64,000 nt of DNA from Coniochaeta sp. PMI_546 (taxonomy: Eukaryota; Ascomycota; Sordariomycetes; Coniochaetales; Coniochaetaceae). Position 1 is the first letter of the stretch. The number at the start of each line of letters is the position of its first letter. This document shows, piece after piece, positions 44,973 through 57,059 of the stretch. The DNA lies in NCBI GenBank assembly GCA_021432605.1, contig MU271147.1, positions 2,294,001-2,358,000 of the forward strand, written 5' to 3'. Made by a program: the position numbers and the translations under genes. The notes under the pieces are model-generated. The model ran no database searches. It had not been told where the DNA came from and saw only the letters and a program-made list of their open reading frames with translations.

Positions 44973-47900
44973 TGTGATAACGTGGGGAGCCGTCGAGCTC
45001 GAGTTGTTGAGACGGTGACCAACTGCGAGCCGCGCAAAAGAGAAGGGCAATGTCTCGTCCCTTAGTGATCCGTGTTAAAGTGCTCAAGGATTATAATGCG
45101 ACACCGAAGTAAAGAGCCGCGCCGATTGAGGGGGATCAGCGAATGGACAAACGGACGCGAAGCGGCGCAAACGAAGGTAATGCTTCTGTGAGAAGGAAGT
45201 CGAGGGTATATGTTGTCGTCCTAAGTACAAGTCCTAAGTACAGGCGATATTATCGATGCTTTGGTAAAGTTATGAGCTCGTTTGACCGAAGCCTCCTTGA
45301 ACTGGAACGACAGTATGGGAGAGTGGAAACTGGACTGGAAAGCAATGTCAAACTTAATGACGAAGCCAGTCCAAATTCCACTTGGGAAAAAGCGAGTGTT
45401 TGGTGCGTTGGTTGAGGCGAGAGGTGGGAGTCCAAAGACGGAGAAGACGACACAGGAATGGGCCTGTCTAAGTCCCTGCCTTGGTGGGAGTCCCTGGTTT
45501 CGATTGTCGAGCTGGACCGAAGTTCAGACAAGGGGTTCTCGCAACTTCTTGGTTAAGGTCGGCACTAGTGGACAAAGTACATCGTACCTTCGGTTGTCTG
45601 AGATCCACAGGGCTTATGTAACGTGCACACTAACACTCACGTTTTCTGCCAACGCCCGTCCCGTCTTTTCTTATTCACCTCACCTACCAGGTACTGTGGT
45701 GGTGGAAGGTAAGGCAAGGTAGATTAAGGTACGGGTACCTTAGGTTCCTCGCGAGTGCGAGTGTATCTAAGTGTAGAGTGTACCTAAAGAATATACTCTA
45801 TACGCAGCAGCAACTGCTCGAAATGTCTTGGTACCACAGTAATGAGATATAAGGCAAGGGACTTTTCAACAAATGGAGTAGGCATCTTACGGAAGCCTAA
45901 CCAAAAACTACTCACTGACTCGGTATGATCGATGCTGGATGCCGAGCTGATCCGTCTGGGCACCTGTACAGGTATCACTGCTAGTGTAGTCTGCTCTGGG
46001 ATCTCGCAGATACGAAGCGTTCCTCTTGCAATCCCAACGTTCAATGCAGGCCGTCAATGCACTCGTGCTGAAATGTCACTCTCCATGTACTCCATATTCA
46101 TGCAGAGCACACTAGAAGAATACCTTGGCCTGGTCCAGACCAGACATGCAGTCATCCCTGTACCTGCATATACCCCATGTGGAGCGAAGCTAAAAGGACG
46201 TGTTAACCTTAAGAGGTCACTCTCAGCCGAGCTAGAGATATCACTTCTGTTTTGGGCTAGCATACTTAACCCCGCGCTAAATCGTCAGAGATCTTCCGAG
46301 AGTTACTAACTCCTCAGCTCAGGAGAACCTGCACTTCGATTCCGACTTGAGGTTATGCAATTTCCACAATCGAGCGCTGTGATACAATAGCACCTGCTTT
46401 AGCGCGGAACAGCCGCATCAATGACGGAGCGGGCGCGTCGCTCCTTTCATTGCACAGATTAGACTATTGCCCGGTGGGCTTCACGGTTTTTTTTCCTGCC
46501 CCAGTGTACTTCTTTGTGAAAACGGATGCCGCCTGCCGGTGACGGTGGCGAGGTACTTGAAAGCAGTTGAGGCGGTCTGTCCGTTCCGGCATTGATCAGT
46601 GTCCTGGTTTAACAACGGCATGACGACGTTAACATTCTTTGTTCACGCAGACGAGGCCACAGAAGTCTCGAGTCAGACTTGTCGCACTCTTCACTGGTCA
46701 TTGTTGCCTGTTATCGTCGTACATGCCCTTCTTCTGGGATGCTGCTCTGGACTTGTTGGTAGACCAGCGATCTACACACCGACCTCACAAACCACGTCGC
46801 TAACACGCATCTTGCAGCAACGTTATCTTCCACGCTCAATCCCATTGCGGACGGAAGGACAGCAGCAGACTGTTCTGATCCAAGCCTCGAGACCGTTGTT
46901 ACGGTCTAGGCACGGCCAGAAGCTCGCTAAAGAGCTGCCATGTTACCCTTCGGGCAGTTCTGCAGTCCGATGTCACGGTGTCACAGCATGTCATCCCGAT
47001 GAGGTTAGAGACCAAGAGCACCGGAACGGGTGCAGCTCCTTTCCGATGGTGTCTAGCGTCTCTGTCAGCCTTTTCTCAGACTGACCGGCTCGTTTGTTCA
47101 CTCGTGCAAGCCCTGGTGACTGGCGTCATCTTTCCTATCTCTGGGCTATTGCCACTTTGCATATTCGACACGCATCGCTGTCAAGTAAAGGCAAGGCTTG
47201 CTAATTGGTTCATCTGTATTTTGATAGCTAATCGGCTTACAGCGGTGAGGTGCAGTCGTCACCAACTTGGCTAGTGTTGCTGACGACAAATACCTTGGTG
47301 TGCGTGCTTGTCTGCAGTCATCAGCACATCTCTATCTACAATTCTCTCGCGCATGAGCACTCTTCCAATACCGCATCAAGTGATACGGTGATGCTCCCTG
47401 ATAAACTTCCTGGGGGCTTCTCTGGACGGAAACGGAAGGTTCAGCCCAAGCCATGGCTGCACGGCAGCTGATCTCACACGACGGCTTGTGACTTTCTTAT
47501 GGCACCCGTTAGCTTGCTAGCCCATGGGTCAAGGTATCTGGTCGTGAAGCGGACGAATCGTATAGCCATGCCATATCTTTGTTTCCAGCGCGTCGTGGAA
47601 ACTCCCTGACTTGTGCGACTTTCGACTCGTGAAGTCTCCGCTTGGCTGGAACTGCCGTGCCAGGCACCACTCCAAAATATGCCATCATTGCTCCAACCGA
47701 CTGCTCGCCATAGAACTGGCCCTTAGAGACCTAAGTACTGAACGCAAGCCTGGCTGCGTGGAGGACAAAGGCTACCTTGGAACCACCATTCCATTTTCGA
47801 TTTGGCCGTAGGAATGTTGTGAAGTGCTATCGGGGGTCCATCCACACCTTCCGAGACGTCAGGACGGACTATTTTTACGTTTAACGTTGCCAAGTTGGCT

Positions 47901-50900
47901 AGCTCCCGCGGTGGCTGACGACCACCAGTCAGCACAGGTTGCGCTCCTACTTTCGAGTTGTGTTAAATGAACTTGCTGCAAGCACTTTGACATGCAGCAA
48001 GAAGTAAGGTTTGTCACTATTGACGTTGGCAAGGCTTGGTATCTCTAGCGGTCTGCGCTTGATCGCAGCCAAACGACGTGAATCAACGCCATCGCCATAT
48101 CTTCTTGGACGTAATGGACGGTACCATTGAACGCTTACACACTTGCGACTCTCCGGGATTGAACTACTGGTTTCTGTCTTAGAGAAGAGCTTGTCGTGGT
48201 TAGGGCAGGTGCCCTTCAGCAGTAGTCCTTGTGTCATGGGATTGCCCAAAGTTTGAAGACTATGTTCATTGGCACATTTCTCTACCCTCCTTGAGCGCAA
48301 CAACCGAGTCGATTTGGCTTGGCTAATGCTCAGTCTGTTGCTGGCCAGAAAGTGGTTCAATATTTTCTTCTCCCGACCACTCTTTGGGCGGGCGGGCTTG
48401 CAGCCCCAGCTTTTGCGGCCGTGAGTTTGGAGGTCGATGCAAGAGCAGGTCGAATTGGTGCCCAATCGCTTCATGCCATTGTGCAGCACCTATCGACCTG
48501 ACGCATGCGCCAGTCACTGCATTCAATAACATCGTCACCGCAGGACTCCTGTACGTTGCTGAACTGGCCCCCAGTCTGCCTTAGACCCCCACTCAAAGGC
48601 AGCTGAGCGCACTAGCAAGGCGGCCAATAGCCATCCAGGTAACTGTCATGATCCAGCTCGGTGACGATCATTGAGGCTTGCAGGCCTGCCGTGGTCCCGA
48701 CTTGCCCAGACTCACGGTCGTTGTCCTACGGTAGCTGCTCACGGCCTGCAAGCTTGTGCCCGCTTCGACGTGGCGTATGCGGGAGACTGCAACGCGATAT
48801 GCTAGCCCGCTGTTGGAAGGCTAGGACGTCTATCTTGGAAGAGAGCAGCCAGCATTGTAGGCCTCTCAGCTGAAACATGTGCATAGGGCGAAGCACGATG
48901 TTACCTTGTAGTTGCTGTACGTTGATCGATACCACTCACAGCGAAGGCTTGCCATCATCGCTGCATAACCAACTAGCTTGCGCAACCGAACAGCGGCATT
49001 ATCGGGCTGTATTACCCAAATGCTAACGAAACATGACATTTTTTCTTCCAGTCCTATCTCCATCGGCCGCATGTTGAGGCGAAAGTCATTGCAATGTTTG
49101 TCTTCAAACTCATTCGTCGACCAGATGTGCATTCCCTCACCCTCGCATGGCTGGCTGAGGTGTTGAAGTGAGAGATAGCTGTCCTGCTGAATCGATGCTG
49201 GGCAAGGCCATGCCTGCCCTTGCCGATGAGTTGCTTTACATTTCTACTAGGCTTTGTACCATAGACTTCTGATCTGAGCTCGACATCACGCCGCTGTTTG
49301 CAGCATGTATGCAGCAGGCTAATGGTTTTAAGCCTGCGTATCTCAAGCTGGACTCTGTGCGTGGAAGAGTGTCTTTGGCATGAACACGATCGCGTGCAAG
49401 TCTAGCCATGCTCACCGCCCGGATGGCTATCACTACTATTCAGATGGGAATATGCGAGAGTTTGAACCCGATCATTTGTAGGTGCCTCGAGCGTGATTCC
49501 TATTTTCCGGTCATCATGACAGACACATATAGTATGCCCTCTGTGGGCCTTGCACTGAGGACGCTTCAGATTGCCTCGCAGGCCTTTCAGGATTCGGTAG
49601 GATCGATGCCCAGTCTGGGCCAGCAGGGCTGCGGCACAGGCCTTACTGTAGTATTGCAGACCGTAAGACAGCATGAGATCATCCGGATCTATAGACTTGG
49701 GTCGATGCCGCTAAATCGGCTATCCTCCGCTTACTTCCATGGCTGCATAGGGCCGTGGCGGCAGTTCTGGTGTCGCTGGAGCGGAATGTGCCGCCCTTCA
49801 TCTAACGCTAAGGGCAAGTGGCAGTTCTTGAAGGTGAGGCGGATCGGCTTATTCAACGAACATGTAATCGGTCGTTATAGCCTAGGTTACTCGAAATGGC
49901 CGAGCAATGTCCTCCAAGGCTTCATCACGGTTTCGGCATGGAGCGGTGGAAACGACCACCGGTGCCTGTACTGCATTGTACTCCGGTCGGGGTCGAATTA
50001 TAGTTACGAGGTTAGTGCAGAGGCTTCTGACTGAACATGACCTCGGAGTCTAGAGTGTTGACGCTCAGACAGCACCTCCGTGGCCAGACGTCATTTATGT
50101 AAGCAGTGGTGCCCTTGGCGGCCATCGCCGATCCTACAGACGCACCCTCGCACTCACACAGCCGAAGGATTCGTCTCATCTTACCCATAGTAGTACCAGG
50201 CACTCATTTGACGCATACATAGTACTTTGTACTGGAGGTTGGTTGGTAATTAAATATCCAAGCGCCAACGCATGGGGCAACAGGGTCGTAATGATCGGAC
50301 AAGGAACCAGCCAGTAGCACAGGGAGAGGGTTCACGTAGGATTAAGTAGGGCGTTCGGACTATAGCATGTGAACTACGTTGCGGTCCTTTGCCTATAGCA
50401 GATCCTATCTTTTAGAATCTAATGAATAGCTGAGATGTACTATAAGTATGGTTGAACGAGTCGCTACGTCCTACGTAGCTTAGTGAAGACGGGTCTAGTG
50501 GTCACTAGGACAACAAGAAACACATCCATATGTTGCAGACACATATCGTCTAAGCCTTCTGTATGAGCTTCAGTGACATGTAAGCATTTGTCACTCATAA
50601 CGTGCACCACACTCATCTCGATGAATTACGTTTCACTCACACACCTTGATCCTACCGAGAAGACTGGCCATCTTACGGCGTCTTAAAGGTTTCCCCTGCA
50701 CTATACTCCCGTACCATCACCGAATTCTTCTCAACTGTCTTCCCATCGACGATATCTGCACGGTCGTTGCTGCGTTCAAATCCTTCTAGTACTCAAATCC
50801 GCCAAGAACATGACATTTGTGACGACCAGATGATGAGACCATGGCACGTTACGCATCATCGTGCTTGATGGGTTTCTAAAAAAATCAAGACCAAGAACTC

Positions 50901-51511
50901 ATATTATATCTCAACTCAGCTAGTCACTCAGTAGTCTATGGTCTCATGAAACCCGACAGCAGTAAGATCGCAAGTTACTTGTATGACCTCTTTCTCGTAC
51001 AATGTCTCCAATACCATGATTATGAAGGTGTACATGTCACAATGACTCGAAACTTGTCATATCCGCTCTCAACATTTTGAAATTTATTTGGATTCAGAGC
51101 AGCCTGTGCCATATCGCAATATAAATCCAGGAGTCTAAGCCACACATCAGGCAAGGGACCGATGACTCGACCCAGGTCATGACACACAGAATCCACCTGG
51201 CTGATCGATGTGAAAAAGAGGGAATCACGCAAGATATTGCTATTAAAGATGTAGAAAAATACTATGTAAACTTGCTATGAAGACCAGCTGTAGCCAGGGA
51301 TACCCAAGAGGTCCCGACCCCATACGTCCGGCGTCCAGGTTCTCTGCCTTCCAATGAAAAAATTGTTGCAAATCCTCAATAATAAACGCTGTAAACAAAA
51401 GACACGCAAATGCAGAAGTGAACAAGGAAAATGGAGAAAATAATTAGTTCGCCGAAACAGTCGCCAATGAGAATGATGAGCCACGACAGCTGCTACAACC
51501 AAAGTGCCCGA
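44973..51511. other. Large gene-poor gap, 6.5 kb
   Basis: The first about 0.8 kb is the GH16 promoter side. No gene could be assembled in the remainder. The longest open frame (49408-50034, plus, 208 codons) has no recognisable domain. Repetitive GGTAC-type motifs occur near 45690-45745. No transposase, reverse transcriptase or terminal repeat was recognised. Confidence 0.4.
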
Positions 51512-53230
51512 TTATCCATTCCCCCTAGGAGGCTCAGTCAGCTCCAGCCACCTGTTTATGCGTGCATGCTCTTCGCTTGGGTTTCTGTGCTGCCACAAGT
51601 GACTCGGCTGGTCTGACCATCTCGCTGATCCAACCCGATCCGTCTCGTAGACCACAGGAGAACCAGCAAGGTCCTCCATTGTCACCCAGCTATGCTCCTC
51701 CGGGGGAGACTCGGATCTGCTTGGAAGCCAGACTTGTGGTCCTACTCTCGGATTCTGAGCGGTGGAGACGTAACCTGTCGGCGCTGTCGCTTGTTGTTGC
51801 CAGGATGGCTCTGCAAAACAAGTTGTTGGAGCGGCGGGAGTGTAATTGGTCAAGTTAAGCAAGCCTGTCTCGTTATCAGGAGCGATGACAGGGTATTCTG
51901 AAATTGGTGGAGTACTAACAAGCTCTGCCATGGGCTCTAATTGCCGTCTGGCGAGCGCCATGCGCCGGTTGGTCGGCGGGCAGCGACGGTGAAAGGTGTT
52001 ACGCGGACCCTGGCTTGGCTCCCCTAAGCGTTGAGCAGCTACGTTATGAGGTTCAGCTTTTGGAGGAATTGAAAGATGCGCTGCCTGTAATTCTGAGTAA
52101 TCGTAGATACCTGGGATCTCGAGTGGTCGGGCGAAACTGTGCTGCGACGAAGCCAATTCTGCATGGGAGGCCACTCCAGGTATAGCTGTTTTGTTAGGGT
52201 CTCCGACGACACCTGGCGTGCACCAACCGACATGGTAAGTTTGCAGAGCTTCGGGTCGCCGACTCGTGCTGGTCTGGTGACCGGCTGGCGAGGTATTGCC
52301 CTGGAGATCTGGGTGCCGACCCAACTCGTCCATGGCTTGAGCTACTTGAGGCCTAGGTGTCGCGCCCAACCCAGCAGGCCGAGTCCTGGGATAGGAGTCC
52401 GTCACCATGGGCACATTCTCAGCGAAGGCAAGCTCTTCAGGCAGCCGAGCAGGTTTAAGATGAGAACGAGCACTGATCATGTCTTCGTCTGCTTCTAAGA
52501 GTAGACTCTGGGGCGGACTTGCGTCCCAGGAATGGCACTCCTCTATCGGACGGGCAAAGCTGTTGACCGAGGCTGCACCGTCGGATCCCGAACTTTGCAG
52601 GGCTTCGGGGGAGTTCTCTGTGGAAATAGCCATCGGCGAATCAGGGAAATTTGGGAAGACAGCACCACTGGATTGCTCTGATACCCATGCGTTGTGCTGC
52701 CACCGTAAGAAAGCAACTGGCATGTACAGGCCAGAGGACTGAGTGGAGGCGGCTTGAGATGAGGCGGGTTCAGATAAAGGCTGGCTAGTATCTTGCGCGT
52801 ATGTAGCTTCCTCCAGCGGCCGGGCAAGACTATGCTGAGAGACGGCTCCATACGAGCCAGGGGTGTTTGGCTCGGAGGATTCGTCTAGTTGAGAGAAGTC
52901 AAGCTGGCTACTCGCCGGGGAATATGAAGCTTCCTCGAGCGGACGAGCGAGACTATGCTGTGAGAGAGAGATGTGTAATGCATCAGACTGGCGAGTCGGC
53001 TGTGACTCAACAAGAGTCGTTGCTGTGGACAAAGATGGAGTGCTGGGAAGATGTTGGTGATTCTGCTCGGCGAGTAGCTCTTGCCCCGTAGAATCAGTGG
53101 TTTCCGCTCTACCGTCGGTAACGGTTTCAGGACTCTGGGGACGGATATGCCGCCGGCGACGGTACTGCTCTTCCCCTGGCCGTGGATCAGAGCCATCAGG
53201 CCAGGGGAACTGCTCAGTAGAGTTGCTCAT
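51512..53230 (-). CDS. Disordered protein with repeated QHS-L/F-ARP-L/I-E motif
   Basis: A single 572-codon frame on the minus strand. Composition is rich in Ser, Pro, Glu, Gln and Ala, with no hydrophobic core or known domain, so the protein is predicted to be largely unstructured. It has a linear motif repeated with variation: QHSLARPLEEA (residues 91-101), QHSLARPLEEA-like (132-142), VNSFARPIEE (222-231) and QHSFARPLE (363-371). A weaker relative is SHLKPARLPEE (256-266). Between copies are Ser/Pro/Gln-rich spacers of 30-130 residues. The C-terminal 80 residues contain tryptophans (HSWVTMEDL, ARWSDQPSHLWQH, INRWLEL) and may form a short folded or binding element. Repeated short motifs in a disordered chain usually recruit several copies of one partner. 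The partner is unknown, and I do not recognise the family. The start overlaps the end of the proline-rich ORF by 17 bp. Confidence 0.65.
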   Translation of the reverse strand: MSNSTEQFPWPDGSDPRPGEEQYRRRRHIRPQSPETVTDGRAETTDSTGQELLAEQNHQHLPSTPSLSTATTLVESQPTRQSDALHISLSQHSLARPLEEASYSPASSQLDFSQLDESSEPNTPGSYGAVSQHSLARPLEEATYAQDTSQPLSEPASSQAASTQSSGLYMPVAFLRWQHNAWVSEQSSGAVFPNFPDSPMAISTENSPEALQSSGSDGAASVNSFARPIEECHSWDASPPQSLLLEADEDMISARSHLKPARLPEELAFAENVPMVTDSYPRTRPAGLGATPRPQVAQAMDELGRHPDLQGNTSPAGHQTSTSRRPEALQTYHVGWCTPGVVGDPNKTAIPGVASHAELASSQHSFARPLEIPGIYDYSELQAAHLSIPPKAEPHNVAAQRLGEPSQGPRNTFHRRCPPTNRRMALARRQLEPMAELVSTPPISEYPVIAPDNETGLLNLTNYTPAAPTTCFAEPSWQQQATAPTGYVSTAQNPRVGPQVWLPSRSESPPEEHSWVTMEDLAGSPVVYETDRVGSARWSDQPSHLWQHRNPSEEHARINRWLELTEPPRGNG

Positions 53231-53630
53231 CCGGGAATGACTTGAATATGATTTTATACTCTGGGGGAGTCGGCACGTCCGGGGGAGGGTTGATGGGTCC
53301 TGGATTAGGATATGGTGGCGGCGTTGGAGGATCAGGCCTTGTCAGTGGCCCGTATCTTGGAGAGTCAGGCGGAGTCGGTACGTCAGGTGGAGGATAGACA
53401 GGTCCTGGTCGAGGCCGTGGTCCGGGGCTTGGAGGATAGTTTGGTCGTGGCAAGCTGTAGGGTTCTCCACGGCTTGGAAATGGCAGACTTGGGTAGCTGT
53501 AGCTATTACAGTCATAGTCGTCGCTGGTTGTAAGTGTAAATGTATGTGTATTCGTCGAGTCCTCGATGCAGTTGTCAAGCGAGGTATGGAAAGGAGTTAT
53601 TTCGCAGCTTGCAGTGTCAAGAAGCAACAT
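53214..53630 (-). CDS. Proline-rich ORF overlapping the motif-repeat gene
   Basis: A 138-codon frame on the minus strand. The first 45 residues are mixed with three cysteines. The rest is proline-rich, with a duplicated unit PPPDVPTPP (PGPVYPPPDVPTPPDSP and PGPINPPPDVPTPPEY), ending IIFKSFPDEQLY. The stop lies inside the start of the next frame, so the two share 17 bp in different frames. I found no good donor/acceptor pair that would fuse them. It may be a separate small gene, the first cistron of an overlapping pair, a 5' exon whose splice I could not see, or a translated leader. Proline-rich repeats of this kind are usually extended and bind SH3, WW or EVH1-type domains. It is a weak call, based on open frame and internal repeat. 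Confidence 0.35.
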   Translation of the reverse strand: MLLLDTASCEITPFHTSLDNCIEDSTNTHTFTLTTSDDYDCNSYSYPSLPFPSRGEPYSLPRPNYPPSPGPRPRPGPVYPPPDVPTPPDSPRYGPLTRPDPPTPPPYPNPGPINPPPDVPTPPEYKIIFKSFPDEQLY

Positions 53631-55121
53631 GGCTGAAGTATTTCAAAATTGGAAGTTTTTATATGTCGGTCTTTGCGGTCGCAAGTGAATTCTGGTGATA
53701 ACGTATGGTACTCAGTAAACAATAGGTCAATGGCATAGTCAACAATCAAACTGGTCGGACTGTAGTCTGTTGCACAGTGGCCACAGTGGCAATTGTCGAG
53801 GGTGAGTGAAGGTTGGTTAGCAGGAAGCTCTGAACCGGTGGTGGTGTGATTCACTTGCGAACTTATATAAGTCGTCGAGGACTTTTATTTCTAGCTAGCC
53901 ATCACGGAAACTGTCCGTCGTCAAGGAGGACGGCCAGCTGGGGCGCCGAGGGCTGTAACACTCGCCGGCAACGCGGAGTCAATCCGCCGCCGCGAATAGT
54001 GTGTCTACGATGTCTCGTCATAGTCACTGAAGGATTCTATGAGCCGACCGAAGATAATACCGGAACCAGAAAGTGCGAAGGAGCCGAGCAGTCGTGGGCG
54101 AAGGATGAAGTGCCAAGTTACGAGACACGACGAGGTCTGCTACAAGTTGCGCTTGCGTGTAAGTACATCAGCCAGGGAAGAGGCGAGCGATAGCCGCGTA
54201 ACCGCAAAGCTAGAGTGACGTCGAACAAGTGTTGGGGGCCCTATCATGACCCAAAACGAGGCCTTGTGATGCGACTTCAGCCTTGGACGAAACTGCTGGA
54301 ATAGATTAGGTGCGGCACGACAATGAGGCTTAGGCCACATGCCTGACTGTTGCCTGCCTAGCACAAGTCATGTGCAAGCAGCAACCTAAGGGAGCTAGTC
54401 GCTTCTGTCGAACCTAAGCCTGGAGCAGAAGGTAACTCGACTAGAGTTAGGTTGTCGGCGGGTACGGATACGGAAGTTTAGCGACTAATGTAGCACAGGC
54501 TCTTGGTTGTGTGGACCAAACTTCTGTGGCTTGATCGCCTTTTCCCAAGGGGGGGGATGCGGAATGCCTGACGCACCAGGTTCGGTGTGACCTGGTGTTA
54601 CCTGAAAGAAGCGCGCGGCGGTTAAGAATGGACGACAGGGCCCAGGCTGCAGTCCTGCATGTACCCCCTGCAAAGAACTTGTGCCGCGGTACGTGGGCCG
54701 ATCATGGGCCGGGTGTCGTCAAGATTTCAGCCGGCCTCGCAGCATCGCAAATCCATGACACCCTGTACTCCTCAAGAGAATCCGAGTCCGGAAATGTGCG
54801 TTTGATATTGATACCAGATTCTACTAAGTCAGATTCCTAGTCCTTAGACAGCATCTGAAACGGAGTAAGAGGAAGACAAGTTTGTACGTCTCTAGATTCC
54901 GGACGGTGACACGAGGTTGGTGGAACCATGGAAATCGCCCCTTGCCCCTTACCCGTTGCCCCTTGTGCAACCACCACTCTCAATGGTAGGGCTGATTGAC
55001 GCGCTGCAGAACCAATGCATGCAATACACCCTTGTCAATGGTTGTTGGGTGAGTCTACCGGTCGTCATCTGGAGGTCACGCAATGGTACAGGTACGACTG
55101 AGGCGACACCTGGCCTGTCGC
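53631..55121. other. Intergenic region between motif-repeat locus and cupin gene
   Basis: No supported gene. The first 250 bp hold a probable promoter for the minus-strand pair. ORFs at 53846-54193 (plus) and 54917-55258 (plus) have no protein-like features. Confidence 0.4.
53872..53881 (-). promoter_or_regulatory. TATA-like palindrome upstream of the proline-rich ORF
   Basis: CTTATATAAG lies about 240 bp upstream of the ATG at 53630 (minus strand). Being palindromic, it gives no direction. The nearest genes it could serve are the two overlapping minus-strand frames. Confidence 0.3.
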
Positions 55122-56023
55122 TCAAGACAGCCACGCCTCGCCCAATGGTTCGGTGGCCTTCCCGTCACCGATCGGGACCTTCTGCGATTCTGCAGCGACC
55201 ACAAAACACAAGACTCTCGCCCATCTGTCGGACCGATTCGCCCATCTGCTCCGGTTAGCATGTATTTCATGATCTTTGTGCATGTGGAGAATGTGGCACA
55301 GTACGCCGAGTCTTCAAGCCGGGGCCATGGAAACGGGCTCAAACTTACGCATGCATGCTGCCACGTTGTGTAATAACATCACCTGGCTTGCACATCGTCT
55401 CCCGTACACTCTGATAGGTGCCCTTACCGTCGACCACAGTGAAGGGTCCCTCGGGCGTGACGAATATGGGAGATCCTTCGTGAACCACGACATAGTCGGT
55501 AGACACAGTTCGATGCTGCAAGTGCGGGAATACCGCGTTAGCGTATGGCCCCGGGACGTACGGCATATCAAGCCTCTACAAAGCCCTCTACACGGTAGCT
55601 CGAGTGACGATTCCGGACGCTGCGCAGCGAGAGCCGCAACAAAGAATTCATGCTACTGTGACCAGTTTACTTACCATGGGTGATTCGTAGCCAGGTGCTA
55701 AGTCTAGAAAATAGACATTGACTCCACTGGGTAGGACAACGCCTGCCCCTGGAACCTCGTCAAGCTTGATACTTCCACTGGCGCGATATTAGTGCATGGA
55801 CGAAACAGATATAGGATCATGCCACTCACAAGCCGTCATTCCTCGTTGGGACAATGGGAATGGTCGCGATGGTCGTCCTCTGCATGACTCCTCCAAAGAT
55901 AGAAGTGGGAACCAGACTCTCATCCAGGACCTCGACTGCAGGCTCCACGAAGTTAGAAGCCTCGACCTTGATAGGCAAGTTCGACGCCACAATGCGTCTC
56001 GGCTTGGGTAGTGACGAGGCCAT
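55122..56023 (-). CDS. Cupin-domain protein
   Basis: Four exons on the minus strand: 56023-55830, 55777-55675, 55515-55349 and 55245-55122. They sum to 588 bp (195 aa), with every junction in frame. The N-terminal part reads MASSLPKPRRIVASNLP and contains TTIATIPIVPTRND. The single cupin barrel reads VNVYFLDLAPGYESPM-HRT, TDYVVVHEGSPIF, CKPGDVITQRGSMHA-WAN and RWARVLCFVVVAAESQKVP. Metal-binding candidates are His100 in SPMHRT and the His of SMHAW. The joins SPM-HRT and HA-WAN restore the exact cupin pattern, which strongly supports the splice sites. Small fungal cupins of this type occur both as general oxidoreductase-like proteins and in secondary-metabolite clusters. No backbone biosynthetic enzyme lies nearby, so the reaction is unknown. 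The short exons hide it from ORF-based scans. Confidence 0.88.
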
Positions 56024-57059
56024 TGGATAGGCACAAAGGGTACCGCGAACTGCGGCCGAGAAAGTTCCGCCTAGGAATGCTGTAAGCCGAGCTGTGAACT
56101 GTAGAACGGCACAGTAGGGCTGACGCAAGTCTCGAGTGCCGACAGAGATTGGATGAAAGTAGACCAGCAGAAGCCAATGGGTCGCGGAAAACTCCCAAAG
56201 GATTGCAGTGTGGGAACCATGCTTTATTTACTCGTCCTGGTACCACATCTCTGATTCGACCATGGTGGCCGTTTTCAATGCTTTTACATGCAACCTGGTG
56301 TTGAATGAGACGGCAACAGAGGAATGCTCCAATTCGGATTACTCAGGAGAAATGCTGACAAAACAACGTTTTGTCAGCTTGTTGCCAATGACATCCCCTA
56401 ACAGTAGGGTACGCCGTCAGTCAATTCAAGTTTGTTCGGCCCAACATCCGCTCAGAGTGAGCAATGGATTTACTATAGTTCGACAATAATGCTACGCCGC
56501 AGAGCACGCAATAGCAATACCCGAGGTTGCACGACCTGATCGAGCATATATGTGAGTGGCTATTTGCGCGATGTAGATTGTGGAGTTGGTAGAAATATCT
56601 GTGGGTGACTGACCCGTTGCTATAATTCGTCGTCTTAATCTGGCGAGCAAGTCAATCCGCTGACTGCATAGCGGCTGGACGGCTGGGTCGCGTCCTCGAG
56701 GTCCGAAGGAGTGCTATAAACGAAGAATGATAGCGCAGTGGCAAAATGTAAGTTGTGCGTAAACAAGGCAGATGCTTCACATTGAGCACAGGCAGCGGAC
56801 CTATCCGAGGCGACGACACGATGGGTCACATATAACGATGACCTGCGGGATGGTCCGTAAACGGCACATAACTAAAGTCAATTAGCTTGGCATCAAGGCG
56901 AAGCAGTAACGGCGAGACTTCACGTGGCCAAAATCCTCTGGCCGGTCCCCATTTTGATGACCCCTTCCAATGAACGCCCTAACCTCAACCGATGTAGACT
57001 TTCCCGTAAAAGCCTAACCTTAATTCCATGATTATGATCACAAGGCCGTCGCTGCAATG
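56024..57059. other. Intergenic region between cupin and RNPS1-like genes
   Basis: This is the upstream flank of the cupin gene and the downstream flank of the SR-protein gene. ORFs at 56208-56489 and 56635-56829 show nothing recognisable. Confidence 0.4.

Noticed and set aside
46599-47084. 161-codon plus-strand ORF
   Set aside because: No domain or plausible promoter; mixed composition typical of non-coding DNA.
49408-50034. 208-codon plus-strand ORF in the gene-poor gap
   Set aside because: No domain, signal peptide, repeat or splice context; plausible chance frame in 64 kb. A translated search would be decisive.
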